Of a stretch of 64,000 nucleotides of DNA, positions 31,711 through 41,539 are shown one piece after another (within the stretch, counting starts at the first letter, position 1; each line of letters starts with the position of its first letter). Source of the stretch: UBA8919 sp041658185 (lineage in GTDB: Bacteria; Elusimicrobiota; UBA8919); NCBI GenBank assembly GCA_041658185.1, contig JBBAAR010000004.1:113137-177136 (forward strand). The letters run 5' to 3'. The notes under the pieces were generated by a model that made no database searches, was not told where the DNA came from, and saw only the letters and a program-made list of their open reading frames with translations. A program made the translations under genes and the position numbers.

Positions 31711-34074
31711 ATGAAAATTCCTTTAAGTTGGTTGAAAGAGTTTGTAGATATTGATGTTTCCGTTGAGGAACTTGCTTACCGTTTGACTATGGCGGGGATA
31801 GAAACGGCGGCAGTAAAAAATGTTTCTGTTGATAAAAATGTTGTCATCGCTAAAATTTTATCGGTTGAAAAACATCCCAATGCGGATAAACTTTCCGTCT
31901 GCGAGGTTACTGACGGACAAAATAATTATAAAATTGTATGCGGCGCCAAAAACATAAAATCAGGTGATATTGTCCCGCTTGCCAAAATCGGAGCCAAACT
32001 TCCCGCCGGTGAAATAAAGAAAGCGGTTCTTCGCGGTGTTGAGTCGCAAGGAATGCTATGTTCTCCCGTAGAGATTAAAGCGGGTGATGACGCTTCCGGT
32101 ATTTTTATACTTCTTTCCGATGCAAAAATCGGACTAACCCTTGACGAATATCTCAACAGTGATTCATATATTGAGACGGTAATTACTATAAACCGCGGCG
32201 ATTGTCTTTCCGTTTTTGGAATTGCGAGAGAAATAGCCGCAGTGTTCAATAAAAAAATAAAAAAAGAAATAAAGGATTATAGCGTTAAACCAAAAAATAT
32301 TTTTCCGGTAGAAATTAAAAATCCGGAAAAATGTCCGAGATATACGGGTTTCATAATAAAAAATGTAAAAGTCGGTCCTTCTCCGAAGTGGCTTGCTGAC
32401 CGTCTTATAAATTGCAAATTGCGTCCGATAAATAATATCGCTGATATTACGAATTATATTTTGCTTGAATACGGCCAGCCGCTTCACGCATTTGATATTG
32501 CTCAACTAAAAAATAAAATCATTGTTCGCAATGCGAAATCACAAGAAAAGATTTTTGCGCTTGATAATAATGAATACCCGCTTGACGATGAAATACTGGT
32601 TATTGCCGACGCAGATGTGCCCGTTGCCATTGCGGGTGTTATAGGCGGAACCCCGACTTCAGTAACGGATGTAACAAAAAATATTTTTCTTGAGGCGGCC
32701 TGTTTTGACCCTATTTCAATAAGAAAAACATCAAGAAAACTTGCGATTTCCACCGATTCGTCTTACAGATTTATAAGAGGAATTGATGCAAAAAATGTTT
32801 CAAATATAGGTATGCTCGCTGCAGAAATGATACAGAACATCTGCGGCGGCGAAATCGTTGAGGGAGCGGTTGACATTTATCCAATTCCGTCTGAACCCAT
32901 AAAAATAGAACTTGATATAAACAGAGTCAACAAAATTTTAGGTACCGAAATTTCAATTGACGAAATAAAAAATATTCTGACCCGCCTTGGCTTCAATTTT
33001 AACCTTAACCCTTTAACCTTTAACCTTTCCGTTACTGTTCCCTCGCATCGCAATGATGTAAAAGATGATGTAGATTTAGTGGAGGAAATCGCCCGCATTT
33101 ACGGTTACAATAATATAAAAACAAGCGATAAAATAAGTTATAACGCGGATGTTCCCACCGCAGATAAAACGGAACAAATAATTGACAGGATAAAAGACAT
33201 TGCCGTTTCCGCCGGTTTTTTTGAGACGATAAGTTATAATTTTGTTTCAAAAGAGGATTTGCTCAAACTTAAACTAAAAGAAAGCGAATGGGAAATTAAA
33301 AATCCGGTATCGCAGGAAGAACCGTTTTTGACAACATCACTTATTCCTCAACTGATAGAAAATGCGATTAGAAATTTAAGTCGTGGAAAAAAGGATATAA
33401 AATTTTTCGAAATCGGCAGGGTTTTTCTTGAGAAAGAACAAACATTTTTTTCAGGATGTGTCTCCGGTTGTGAAACCGGTTGGTGGAAGGAAAAACCGCC
33501 TCCCATTGATTTTTATTTTTTAAAAGGTTTTATTGAAGCCGTTTTCTTCGGAATCGGTATGTCGGATTATCGGTTTGAAGAGAACGATAACGAGGATCTT
33601 CGCAATAAAATGTACCACCCTAATCAGTCGGTAAAAATTAAAATATCGGATAAAACGGTCGGCCATTTCGGACTTCTTAATCCGGATATAAAAAGCAAAC
33701 TGGACTTGAAAACCGATTTATATGTTTTTGAAATTGTTTTAGATGAACTTGCGGATTTTACCGATTTTGGAAAAAAATATGTTCCGGTTCCAAAATATCC
33801 GGCCGTAGAAAGAGACCTTGCGATTGAGATACCGCAAAATTTTACCGCCGACGAAATAACCGGTGTTATAAAAAAAGAGGGTGCAGATATGCTTTCCGAC
33901 ATAAAATTATTTGATTTTTACAGCGGCGAACAAATAAAAGAAGGGCATAAATCGCTTGCTTTTAGAATGACATTTCGCCGTCAAGACAGGACGCTCAAAG
34001 ATGAAGAGGTCAACACCGCTATCAAAAAAATAATTTCACAACTTGAAAAAAAGTTTAACGCCAAAATAAGATAA
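31711..34074 (+). CDS. pheT: Phenylalanyl-tRNA synthetase beta subunit
   Basis: 787 residues. Domains in order: EMAP-like tRNA-binding domain (KILSVEKHPNADKLSVCEV), B3/4 editing domain (RYTGFIIKNVKVGPSPKWL), B5 (NRVNKILGTEIS), catalytic-like core (KFFEIGRVF) and FDX-ACB anticodon domain (YPAVERDLAIEIP, FRMTFRRQDRTL). In B5, after RLGFNF, LNPLTFNLSV is encoded by the phrase AACCCTTTAACCTTTAACC (33007-33025), a dispersed repeat taken into the coding frame. pheS is unlinked. Confidence 0.95.
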   Translation: MKIPLSWLKEFVDIDVSVEELAYRLTMAGIETAAVKNVSVDKNVVIAKILSVEKHPNADKLSVCEVTDGQNNYKIVCGAKNIKSGDIVPLAKIGAKLPAGEIKKAVLRGVESQGMLCSPVEIKAGDDASGIFILLSDAKIGLTLDEYLNSDSYIETVITINRGDCLSVFGIAREIAAVFNKKIKKEIKDYSVKPKNIFPVEIKNPEKCPRYTGFIIKNVKVGPSPKWLADRLINCKLRPINNIADITNYILLEYGQPLHAFDIAQLKNKIIVRNAKSQEKIFALDNNEYPLDDEILVIADADVPVAIAGVIGGTPTSVTDVTKNIFLEAACFDPISIRKTSRKLAISTDSSYRFIRGIDAKNVSNIGMLAAEMIQNICGGEIVEGAVDIYPIPSEPIKIELDINRVNKILGTEISIDEIKNILTRLGFNFNLNPLTFNLSVTVPSHRNDVKDDVDLVEEIARIYGYNNIKTSDKISYNADVPTADKTEQIIDRIKDIAVSAGFFETISYNFVSKEDLLKLKLKESEWEIKNPVSQEEPFLTTSLIPQLIENAIRNLSRGKKDIKFFEIGRVFLEKEQTFFSGCVSGCETGWWKEKPPPIDFYFLKGFIEAVFFGIGMSDYRFEENDNEDLRNKMYHPNQSVKIKISDKTVGHFGLLNPDIKSKLDLKTDLYVFEIVLDELADFTDFGKKYVPVPKYPAVERDLAIEIPQNFTADEITGVIKKEGADMLSDIKLFDFYSGEQIKEGHKSLAFRMTFRRQDRTLKDEEVNTAIKKIISQLEKKFNAKIR

Positions 34075-34085
34075 TTAAAAAATAC

Positions 34086-34114
34086 TTGACAAAAACAAAT
34101 ATTATTTATATACT
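34086..34114 (+). promoter_or_regulatory. Promoter for the coiled-coil gene and zapA
   Basis: TTGACA (34086-34091), 17-bp spacer, TATACT (34109-34114). The start ATG at 34129 is 14 bases after the -10, leaving room for only a minimal leader carrying GGAAGG. Confidence 0.82.
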
Positions 34115-34128
34115 TTTCATGGAAGGCA

Positions 34129-34368
34129 ATGGATAAGGTCAGCAGAAAAATCGGTATATTAAAAGAGAAAATCAAAAATGTTTCCGTTGCGATGAACGAA
34201 CTTCACAAGGAGAACAAGAAATTAACGGAAATAAATGAAGATTTGCTTACAAAAATTAGAATCTCCGAGGAGGAAAATAAAATGGCAAGAAAATTTGTAA
34301 AAGAAAGGGATATAGTAAAAAGCAGAATTAAAAATATTCTGGAAAATATAGAGAGGGCAAAAATCTAA
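34129..34368 (+). CDS. Small coiled-coil protein upstream of zapA
   Basis: 79 residues, one continuous heptad helix (VSRKIGILKEKIKNVSVAMNELHKENKKL...ENKMARKFVKERDIV). It overlaps the zapA start by 1 bp. Position and size resemble ZapB-like or cell-division partners of ZapA, but sequence alone does not prove that. Confidence 0.7.
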   Translation: MDKVSRKIGILKEKIKNVSVAMNELHKENKKLTEINEDLLTKIRISEEENKMARKFVKERDIVKSRIKNILENIERAKI

Positions 34369-34658
34369 TGGCAAAAGAAAGGGTCTCTGTTAAAATACTG
34401 AACAGTATCCATGATTTGGAAACGGATACGGAGCCCCTTTTTGTAAATCAACTTGCCGAGTACGTGAATAAAAAGTTGCAGGAAGTAGGCAAAGAACAGA
34501 ACACACAGGATACCACAAAAATACTCAGCGTCGGTCTTATAATACTGGCAGAGGAAATTTTTAAGTTAAAAGAAGAAAAAGAAAATATCGAAACGGAGTT
34601 AGACAGAAATGTGGATGAGTTAATTTTACATCTGGATGCGGCGTCTCATCCGCGATAA
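34368..34658 (+). CDS. zapA: Cell division protein ZapA
   Basis: 96 residues: KERVSVKILNSIHDLETDTEPLFVNQLAEYVNKKLQEVGK is the ZapA beta-alpha head, followed by a helical dimerisation tail (ILAEEIFKLKEEKENIETEL). ZapA bundles FtsZ filaments. The gene order zapA then 6S RNA is conserved in many bacteria and supports both calls. Confidence 0.88.
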   Translation: MAKERVSVKILNSIHDLETDTEPLFVNQLAEYVNKKLQEVGKEQNTQDTTKILSVGLIILAEEIFKLKEEKENIETELDRNVDELILHLDAASHPR

Positions 34659-34660
34659 TA

Positions 34661-34816
34661 TTTTCCCTGCGGTGTTGGTGTTGAACGAACTGTTTTGAGC
34701 CTACAAGCACAATTTAGGGAATCCGAGTTCCGTGTAATTTCGGTTGCACGGACAGGATACCCGCTTAAGTTCAAGTGCTTCAAACTTTTTGTTCTCACGG
34801 CATTGCGGGGTTTTTT
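34661..34816 (+). ncRNA. ssrS: 6S RNA
   Basis: The 5' end CCCTGCGGTG (34665-34674) pairs along ten bases with CATTGCGGGG (34801-34810), the hallmark closing stem, followed by TTTTTT. The interior has TTCCGTG...CACGG and AAGTTCAAGTGCTT hairpins with purine-rich bulges around a central bubble. 6S RNA binds the sigma70 RNA polymerase and tunes transcription in stationary phase. The position after zapA and before a folate ligase cluster is canonical. Confidence 0.85.
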
Positions 34817-34835
34817 ATTTACGAAGATTATAAAT

Positions 34836-35954
34836 ATGAAAAATACGGAATACACAGATTTGTTTCAAAAAGAAAATAATACTGTTAGAAAAAATGAGCC
34901 TCTTGCGTTGAAGGCGCGTCCGAAAATGCTTGATGAATTCGTCGGGCAAAAACATATTCTTGCGGAAGGCAAACTTTTAAGGCGGGCGATTGATTCCGAC
35001 AGTTTGTCGTCGGTAATTTTTCATGGTCCTTCCGGCTGCGGAAAATCGGCGCTTGCAAAAATTATTGCAGATAAAACAGAGGCGAATTTCCGGGAAATAA
35101 ATGCAGTTGTCAGCGGCGTGGAAGATTTGCGTAAAATTGTCGCCGTTGCGGAAAGCAGGACAAAAAAAACCATTCTTCTGATTGACGAAATACATCACTT
35201 CAACAAATCGCAGCAGGACTGTCTTCTGCCGTCGGTTGAAAAAGGGATTATTACGCTGGTCGGCATTACGACTGAAAATCCGAATTTCTACATAAATTCG
35301 GCGCTGTTATCCCGCTCGCTTGTTTTTGAATTCAAAAAATTGTCAGACGGCGATTTGGAGAAAATTCTTGAACGGGTGGAGAGTGATCTTAAAATAAATT
35401 TCGAAGATAAGGCAAAAAATCATTTGATAAAATATAGCGACGGTGATGCAAGGCGGCTGCTAAATGCGGTTGAAATAGGTTATTCCACTACGGACAAAAA
35501 TAAAAACGGATTTATTGATTTTACAGTATCTATTGCCGAGGAATCAATACAGAAAAAAACTGTCGCTTACGATAAAAAAGGCGACGGACATTATGACACG
35601 ATTTCGGCGTTTATAAAATCAATAAGATATGGTAACGCGGATGACGCTCTTTACTGGCTTGCAAAAATGTTGGCCGCCGGTGAGGACCCGCGGTTTATTA
35701 TAAGGCGTCTTGTAATTTTTGCGAGTGAAGATGTAGGCAACGCTGACCCGTTAGCTTTAATTCTGGCATCTTCCGCCCTTAAAGCCGTTGAATTTATAGG
35801 TCAGCCGGAATCAAAAATTGCACTTTCACAGTTAACAATTTATCTGGCAAGAGCCAAAAAATCACGGGAGGCTTATGACAAAATAGAGGAAAGCACAGAA
35901 AAAATAGAAAAAGAAAAAACTATTGATGTCCCGCAGAATCTGAAAAATTTATAG
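34836..35954 (+). CDS. rarA: Replication-associated recombination protein A (RarA/MgsA)
   Basis: 372 residues from ATG 34836; an upstream in-frame extension would run through the 6S RNA and is rejected. AAA+ ATPase motifs: PLALKARPKMLDEFVGQKHIL, Walker A GPSGCGKSALAK, Walker B ILLIDEIHHFNKSQQD and the sensor TTENPNFYINSALLSRS. The C-terminal tetramerisation domain has FIKSIRYGNADDALYWLAKML and IFASEDVGNADPLAL. It acts at stalled replication forks. Confidence 0.95.
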   Translation: MKNTEYTDLFQKENNTVRKNEPLALKARPKMLDEFVGQKHILAEGKLLRRAIDSDSLSSVIFHGPSGCGKSALAKIIADKTEANFREINAVVSGVEDLRKIVAVAESRTKKTILLIDEIHHFNKSQQDCLLPSVEKGIITLVGITTENPNFYINSALLSRSLVFEFKKLSDGDLEKILERVESDLKINFEDKAKNHLIKYSDGDARRLLNAVEIGYSTTDKNKNGFIDFTVSIAEESIQKKTVAYDKKGDGHYDTISAFIKSIRYGNADDALYWLAKMLAAGEDPRFIIRRLVIFASEDVGNADPLALILASSALKAVEFIGQPESKIALSQLTIYLARAKKSREAYDKIEESTEKIEKEKTIDVPQNLKNL

Positions 35955-35957
35955 GCG

Positions 35958-36518
35958 ATGGAAAAAAATAAAACAAGAAAAAAAATAATTAAAATCAGGG
36001 AAAGTATTGACAGTAAAACGGTTGTTTCAAACAGCGACAAAATTCTTAAAAAACTTTTTCGGATGAAAGAGTTTTGTCAAGCAAAAAAAGTGATGTTTTA
36101 TTCGTCTTTCGGTAATGAGATTGATACTGGTCGGATGATTGAAAGGTCGCTTAAATTAAAAAAATATGTCTTTTTGCCGAAGATTTTAAAAGGCAAAATT
36201 GTTCCGGTTCAAATTAAAAATCTGAAAGAGTTGGTTTTGGGAAAATTCGGTATTTTGGAACCGATCGGGACGATGAACGGGTGCCGCGGGACGACAGATT
36301 TGGATGTTATAATTGTTCCCGGCGTTGCTTATGATAAAAACTGCAACCGTATCGGTTTCGGCAAGGGATATTTTGACCGATTTTTGAAAACTCAAAAGGC
36401 AATAAAAATTGCTCTTGCACACAGTTTTCAGATTGTAAAAAAAATACCGGTGGAAAAATTTGATGTTCCGGCGGATTTGGTAATTACGGAAAAAAATATT
36501 TTTAAAAGGGGGAAATGA
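35958..36518 (+). CDS. 5-formyltetrahydrofolate cyclo-ligase
   Basis: 186 residues. KKVMFYSSFGNEIDTGRMIERSLKLKKYVFLPKI and LDVIIVPGVAYDKNCNRIGFGKGYFDRFL are the two signature regions, with the ATP-binding glycine-rich loop in the second. It converts 5-formyl-THF to 5,10-methenyl-THF using ATP. Proximity to 6S RNA repeats the well-known ssrS-ygfA association. Confidence 0.93.
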   Translation: MEKNKTRKKIIKIRESIDSKTVVSNSDKILKKLFRMKEFCQAKKVMFYSSFGNEIDTGRMIERSLKLKKYVFLPKILKGKIVPVQIKNLKELVLGKFGILEPIGTMNGCRGTTDLDVIIVPGVAYDKNCNRIGFGKGYFDRFLKTQKAIKIALAHSFQIVKKIPVEKFDVPADLVITEKNIFKRGK

Positions 36519-36519
36519 G

Positions 36520-38076
36520 ATGGATAATATTTTATTGATTTTATCGGTTGCGGGCATATCCGTTGCAGCGGGATATTTTATAAGAGTTATCATTGCCAGG
36601 CAAAGTTTGAAATCAGCCGAGTCAATTGCTAAAAAAATTATAAGCGATGCCCAAAATTCAGCGTCGTCAAAAAAAAGAGAAGGGGAACTTGCTGCAAAAG
36701 AGGAGATGCACCGCCACCGCCAGGAATTCGAGGCACAGACGAAAATAAGACGGCAGGAACTTTCAAATCTTGAAAGACGGCTTCTCCAAAAAGAGGAAAA
36801 TCTTGACAAGCGTTTTGAAATCGTAGAAAAAAAAGAGCGGGATGTTAACAGGAAAAATGATGAACTTACCTCAAAATCAAAAATTGTAGAATTAGAACTT
36901 GTAAAAGTCAATCAACAGAAAGATGAGCAGAAAAAAATACTTGAGAAAATTTCGCAGATGACGGCAGATGAAGCAAAAAAAATCCTGATGAAAACGATGG
37001 AAGAGGAAGCAAAAAAGGATGCCGTTTTACTTGTAAAAAAACTTGAGCAGGAAGCGAGGGAAACGGCTGCGAAAAAGGCAAAGGAGATTATCGCGGTTGC
37101 AATTCAGCACAGTGCCAATACATACACTCAGGAAATAACGGTATCCGCAGTGCCGCTTCCCAACGATGATATGAAAGGAAGAATTATAGGCCGCGAAGGC
37201 AGGAACATCCGTGCGTTTGAACAGGCAACGGGCGTTGATTTAATTATTGACGATACGCCGGATACAATCACGCTTTCAAGTTTTGACGGAGTTCGTCGCG
37301 AAATTGCAAAAATTTCACTAGAGAGGTTGATGGCTGACGGAAGAATTCACCCGACAAGAATTGAAGAAGTTGCCAATCAGGTTAAAAAAGAAATGGATGA
37401 AAAAATAAAATCGGTCGGCGAGGATGCGGCATTGGAGGTCGGAATTACAAATCTCAATCCCGAGATAATAAAACTGATAGGCAAATTAAAATACAGAACA
37501 TCTTACGGGCAAAATCAACTTTCTCATACGCTTGAGGTTGCAAGTATATCCGGCTATCTCGCTGCGGAATTAGGCGCCGATGTCCGTTTCTGCAAAAAAG
37601 CGGGACTTCTTCACGATATAGGAAAAGCGGTTGACAGGGATGTAGAGGGAACCCATCATCAAATGTCCGCCGATATAGCAAAGCAGTATGGAGAATCGCC
37701 GAAAATGATAAATGCGATTTTGGCGCACCACGAGGGCATCGTTCAGCCGGAATCCGTTGAGGCGTTTATTTTACAGGCAGCGGATGCCATTTCCGCCGCC
37801 CGTCCCGGCGCAAGACGTGAAACGCTGGAACATTATCTGAAAAGAATAGAGCGTCTTGAAAAAGTTGCGGAATCATTTATCGGGGTTGCGAAATCTTATG
37901 CAGTTCAGGCGGGAAGAGAAATAAGAATTCTGGTTGCGCCGGAAGATATTGATGACGCCGCCGCAAACCAATTGGCGCAGGATATAGCACGCAAAATTGA
38001 GACGGAACTTGAATATCCAGGCCAGATTAAGGTGACCGTTATAAGAGAAACAAGATATCAGGAAGTCGCTAAATAA
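36520..38076 (+). CDS. rny: Ribonuclease Y
   Basis: 518 residues. An N-terminal membrane helix (ILLILSVAGISVAAGYFI) is followed by a long coiled coil (residues 30-200), a KH RNA-binding domain (GRIIGREGRNIRAFEQATGVDLIIDDTPDTITLSSFD) and an HD domain with metal ligands (SHTLEVASISGYLA, LLHDIGKAVD, ILAHHEG). It starts mRNA decay at the membrane. The stop of the folate ligase lies 1 bp upstream. Confidence 0.96.
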   Translation: MDNILLILSVAGISVAAGYFIRVIIARQSLKSAESIAKKIISDAQNSASSKKREGELAAKEEMHRHRQEFEAQTKIRRQELSNLERRLLQKEENLDKRFEIVEKKERDVNRKNDELTSKSKIVELELVKVNQQKDEQKKILEKISQMTADEAKKILMKTMEEEAKKDAVLLVKKLEQEARETAAKKAKEIIAVAIQHSANTYTQEITVSAVPLPNDDMKGRIIGREGRNIRAFEQATGVDLIIDDTPDTITLSSFDGVRREIAKISLERLMADGRIHPTRIEEVANQVKKEMDEKIKSVGEDAALEVGITNLNPEIIKLIGKLKYRTSYGQNQLSHTLEVASISGYLAAELGADVRFCKKAGLLHDIGKAVDRDVEGTHHQMSADIAKQYGESPKMINAILAHHEGIVQPESVEAFILQAADAISAARPGARRETLEHYLKRIERLEKVAESFIGVAKSYAVQAGREIRILVAPEDIDDAAANQLAQDIARKIETELEYPGQIKVTVIRETRYQEVAK

Positions 38077-38079
38077 TCG

Positions 38080-38240
38080 CTCGCAAGCAAATTTTCTTGA
38101 AACGCTCGTTTGCCACTCGTCCCTAAAGGGACTTCCTACTGGTCGCTCTGCAATTTGCCCCTGAAGGAACTTCCTTCGGTCGCTCCTGGAACGAAAAAGT
38201 CGCAAATTGAGGTTCTGCGAAAATTTCTTGCTCGCTCATC
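38080..38240. repeat. Imperfect inverted repeat before the PMT-like gene
   Basis: CGCTCGCAAGCAAATTTTC at the left is nearly complementary to GAAAATTTCTTGCTCGC at the right. Inner hairpins such as GTCCCTAAAGGGAC lie between them. Related GTCCC/GGGAC text occurs inside rsmE. Confidence 0.55.
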
Positions 38241-38247
38241 ACTGGAA

Positions 38248-40194
38248 ATGAAAATGAAAAAATCAAAAATGAAGAAACAGGAAATCAGGGAAATAGACAA
38301 CTGGCAGGATTTTATTTTTCCGAAAAGGGATTTAATATATGCCGCTATATTGGTATTTGCTATTCTTGTTATTTACCTTTTGTTTCCGTGTAAAATGTTT
38401 TACTTTGACGGTTTGATGTATGCCTCTATAATTGAAGCGAAAGAACCCGGTTGGCAGAGCCGGCTCGCCTGGGCAAACCACCTTAGTTTTAATTATTACG
38501 GTCATATTTTCTGGCGTTTACTAAAATATATCGGAATTGAAAAAGACGGCTATTCGGCACTTCAGACGATGAATTCATTCTTTGGAGCGTTTACAATCGG
38601 AATTTTCTTTTTATTTTTGAGAAAACTGATAGGAAAAATATGGTTATCGGTCGTTTTTTCTTTGCTTCTGGCATTTTCATATGCTTTTTGGTACCGTTCC
38701 GTTGACGCCCAGGTTTATCCTCCTTCCGTTTTCTGGCTTACCGTTTCTTTTATTTTAACATGGTCATATGTTAGACAAAAATCTAAATTGAAACTTGCAA
38801 TTTTATCGGTCACATCCGGTCTTGCCGTTCTTTCCCATCAGGGAAATATATTTTTTTTACCGACGGTTATTGCCGGCATTGTTCTTGTAGGCAGAAAAAA
38901 TATAAAGAACCTTTTTTTATTTGGAATCGTAGCGGGGTTTGTCATAGCGGTTCCGTATCTGCATGTTCTTACATATCAGGAAAAAACGCTTATTGACAGA
39001 AATACAGGTTCATTTGCCATAAATGAGACAACGGTAAAAAATTCATTTAATTGGCTGAGAGGTAATGCCGGCAGTTATGACCCGAATAAATATGTTAATA
39101 CTTACTGGCAACCCCAGATGAAACATATCGTTACCGATTTTAAGACGATGATTTGGGGAATGTGGTTTGCAAAAGACAGTTATTTTACTTACGGTACCCC
39201 TTCCGATAGCGGAAAAATATGGATGCTTGTATCAAAAATAATTTTTATACTTTTGGGATTTTTTTTATTTTTTAAGGAAAAAATTCACAAAAAATACAAA
39301 ACATTATTTTATCCCGCTCTTACTTGGTGGCTTTCTTACATGTTTTTTGTGAGCTGGTTCAATCCGGGCAATCCCGATTACTGGTATCAGCATTGGGTGC
39401 CGGTTCTCGCATTATATTGCTGTGCCGTCTATGAATTCCTCAAAGACGAGAATATATCTCAACTTATGAGAAAATCACTAATCGGTTTATTTTTTTGTTC
39501 CGTTGCCATCATTCCCACTGTTAATTTTTTTGATTCAATTTATCCGATTTCCATAGCGGAAAACAACGAAAATTATATCAGGGCGCTTTTTGTAAAGAAA
39601 TATGTAAAAAAAGGCGGTGTTGTAATAATTTCCGGGATCGGCTGGAATCCCGGCAAGGTCTATATTCCGTCTTTTGCTGATGTCGGCAGGATTTCTTTTG
39701 ATTTAATCTTTGTCTATAATCCTAAAGACCAGGGATTGCAGATATTAAAAAATCAGGTTGAAATGCTTACGAGTCAGGGAATGGATATTTACGCGCTTGA
39801 TGAGATTTTTTACAAAGTAACTGAAGGAGCACTTAAACAGTGGAATGTCACAATGGATGAAATAAAAGAAATTTTTAAGCCGTATGAGTTTAAGACGCTC
39901 GGTGTCTATAAAGACGGTATGAAAATTATGCAGGTATTTCCCAAAAAGGGTTCTGCTGCATATCAGAGGAGGGAAGGAATAAAATTTTACAATTTGAAAG
40001 ATTATAAAAATGCGGCAGATAGTTTCCTTAAAATTCCCTCGGCAAGCATTACATCTTTTGACTATAAACTTATCGGTAATAGTTTTATGCTGTTAAACGA
40101 TAAAGAAAATGCCGTCGTAAACTGGAAGGCGGGCTATAAACTGAACCCTTCCGATGACCAATTGAAAGAGATTATCCGGCACTATGGACAATAA
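38248..40194 (+). CDS. Multi-pass membrane glycosyltransferase-like protein (PMT/DUF2723 type)
   Basis: 648 residues from ATG 38248; earlier starts would run through the repeat. About 11 membrane helices. The first loop holds FYFDGLMYASIIEAKEPGW, with the acidic residue typical of GT-C enzymes, and HLSFNYYGHIFW. FWYRSVDAQVYPPSVFWL and LSHQGNIFFLPT also match DUF2723/PMT-like proteins. The C-terminal 100 residues are soluble with one TPR-like unit (YQRREGIKFYNLKDYKNAADSFLKI). Probably moves sugars from a lipid carrier onto exported proteins or lipids; substrate unknown. It overlaps hrcA by 11 bp. Confidence 0.78.
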   Translation: MKMKKSKMKKQEIREIDNWQDFIFPKRDLIYAAILVFAILVIYLLFPCKMFYFDGLMYASIIEAKEPGWQSRLAWANHLSFNYYGHIFWRLLKYIGIEKDGYSALQTMNSFFGAFTIGIFFLFLRKLIGKIWLSVVFSLLLAFSYAFWYRSVDAQVYPPSVFWLTVSFILTWSYVRQKSKLKLAILSVTSGLAVLSHQGNIFFLPTVIAGIVLVGRKNIKNLFLFGIVAGFVIAVPYLHVLTYQEKTLIDRNTGSFAINETTVKNSFNWLRGNAGSYDPNKYVNTYWQPQMKHIVTDFKTMIWGMWFAKDSYFTYGTPSDSGKIWMLVSKIIFILLGFFLFFKEKIHKKYKTLFYPALTWWLSYMFFVSWFNPGNPDYWYQHWVPVLALYCCAVYEFLKDENISQLMRKSLIGLFFCSVAIIPTVNFFDSIYPISIAENNENYIRALFVKKYVKKGGVVIISGIGWNPGKVYIPSFADVGRISFDLIFVYNPKDQGLQILKNQVEMLTSQGMDIYALDEIFYKVTEGALKQWNVTMDEIKEIFKPYEFKTLGVYKDGMKIMQVFPKKGSAAYQRREGIKFYNLKDYKNAADSFLKIPSASITSFDYKLIGNSFMLLNDKENAVVNWKAGYKLNPSDDQLKEIIRHYGQ

Positions 40195-40930
40195 GCAAAA
40201 AAAAATTCTTCAAGCGGTTATTTTTGAATACATAGAAACGACCCGACCGGTTTCTTCAAAACAACTCGTTTTAAAATGCGGCTATTCCGCCAGTTCAATA
40301 AGAAATCGCATGGCTTACCTTGAAAAAAACGGATATTTAGAAAGCCCGCATACATCATCCGGCAAAGTTCCGTCCGATAAGGGCTGGCGTTATTTAATTT
40401 CCGAACTTTTGGAAATAAATCTCGCAATTTTAGACAATAAAGAAACACTCAGAAAAACCTATGCCCAGCAGATTAAAAAAGAAAACTTGGCTTTGGCGGA
40501 ACTATCAAAAACATTTTTTTATATTTTGGAACACTCCGGATATAATTTGTCGCCGAAACCTGAAAAAACTTTCTTTCGGGAAATACTTTTCAGGACAGTT
40601 GATAGAAAAACAGTTTTGGGAATTATTCTTTCATCCAATGGCGCCGTTAAATCATTTACGGTAAAAGCGGAAGAACCGGTTAAACAGGAGTTTTTAGACG
40701 GCATCAGCGAATTAATGAATAAAATATTGTCCGGGGTTGCCTTATCCAAAATAAAGAATAATTTTGGCGAAATCACGGAATTAAATAGGTCTGAATATCA
40801 GAAAAAACTGGATTTTATCAAGAATAATTTTGAGATTTTTTTTAATTTTGAATCCGTAGAGGACAATATTGCATCAAAAGTAGCGGGAGAGATAAAAAAA
40901 AATATCTACGATGATTTTTCATCTATTTAG
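40184..40930 (+). CDS. hrcA: Heat-inducible transcription repressor HrcA, short form
   Basis: 248 residues against about 340 in most bacteria. The winged-helix N-terminus is intact (DNKQKKILQAVIFEYIETTRPVSSKQLVLKCGYSASSIRNRMAYLEKNGYLESPHTSSGKVPSDKGWRYLI). The GAF-like middle is reduced. HrcA represses chaperone genes by binding CIRCE, but I find no CIRCE inverted repeat near; the gene starts inside the previous gene, so regulation may act elsewhere. Confidence 0.9.
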   Translation: MDNKQKKILQAVIFEYIETTRPVSSKQLVLKCGYSASSIRNRMAYLEKNGYLESPHTSSGKVPSDKGWRYLISELLEINLAILDNKETLRKTYAQQIKKENLALAELSKTFFYILEHSGYNLSPKPEKTFFREILFRTVDRKTVLGIILSSNGAVKSFTVKAEEPVKQEFLDGISELMNKILSGVALSKIKNNFGEITELNRSEYQKKLDFIKNNFEIFFNFESVEDNIASKVAGEIKKNIYDDFSSI

Positions 40931-40946
40931 AAAAAAGGGACCGAAA

Positions 40947-41516
40947 ATGAACGAGAAAATAAATAACGAACCGAAAACTGAAGAAATTTGTAGGGAAGAA
41001 AAACTTTCGGAACTTGAGATACTGAAACAATCTGTTGATGAGCAGAAAAAAAAAGCACAGGATTATTACGAACAACTTTTACGATTAAAAGCCGATTTTG
41101 AAAATTACAGAAAACGCAGCGATTCTGAAAAAAGGGAACATTTTGAAGACGGAAAAAACTCTCTTATAACTGAACTAATTGATGTTTTTGAAACGGTAAA
41201 ATTGGCGAAAGGTATGATAGAAAAATCGGCAAACGGCGAATCAGTTCAGCAGGGACTGCACCTTATAGAAAAGAAATTGGCAGAGATATTAAAATTGCAC
41301 GAAGTAACGGCAATTATCAGTGTAGGCGAAAAATATAATCCGCTTCTTCATGAGGTTGTGGGAGTAGTAGAAAATGACGAGATTGAGGATGATATAATTT
41401 TGGAAGAAATAAAAGCAGGTTATAAAATAGATGATAAAATACTGAAACCTGCAATAGTTAAAATAGCGAAGAAAAAAGAAATTAAAAAAAATAGTGATAA
41501 TGCCGAAGGAAAGTAA
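40947..41516 (+). CDS. grpE: Nucleotide exchange factor GrpE
   Basis: 189 residues from ATG 40947 (AAAAGGGA upstream). Long coiled coil (LKQSVDEQKKKAQDYYEQLLRLKADFENYRKRSDSEKRE), then the helical and beta-wing head (YNPLLHEVVGVVENDEIEDDIILEEIKAGYKIDDKILKPAIVKIAKK). It releases ADP from DnaK. Confidence 0.95.
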   Translation: MNEKINNEPKTEEICREEKLSELEILKQSVDEQKKKAQDYYEQLLRLKADFENYRKRSDSEKREHFEDGKNSLITELIDVFETVKLAKGMIEKSANGESVQQGLHLIEKKLAEILKLHEVTAIISVGEKYNPLLHEVVGVVENDEIEDDIILEEIKAGYKIDDKILKPAIVKIAKKKEIKKNSDNAEGK

Positions 41517-41539
41517 CGGCAGTATCTTGGGAGGAAGTT

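Noticed and set aside
34695..34835. N-terminal extension of RarA upstream of ATG 34836
   Set aside because: The extension runs through the 6S RNA gene; conserved RarA sequence begins after the chosen ATG.
38110..38247. N-terminal extension of the PMT-like protein
   Set aside because: It is encoded by the inverted-repeat region and lacks conserved or membrane sequence.
40184..40250. CIRCE operator before hrcA
   Set aside because: I looked for TTAGCACTC-N9-GAGTGCTAA around hrcA, grpE and dnaK and saw none.
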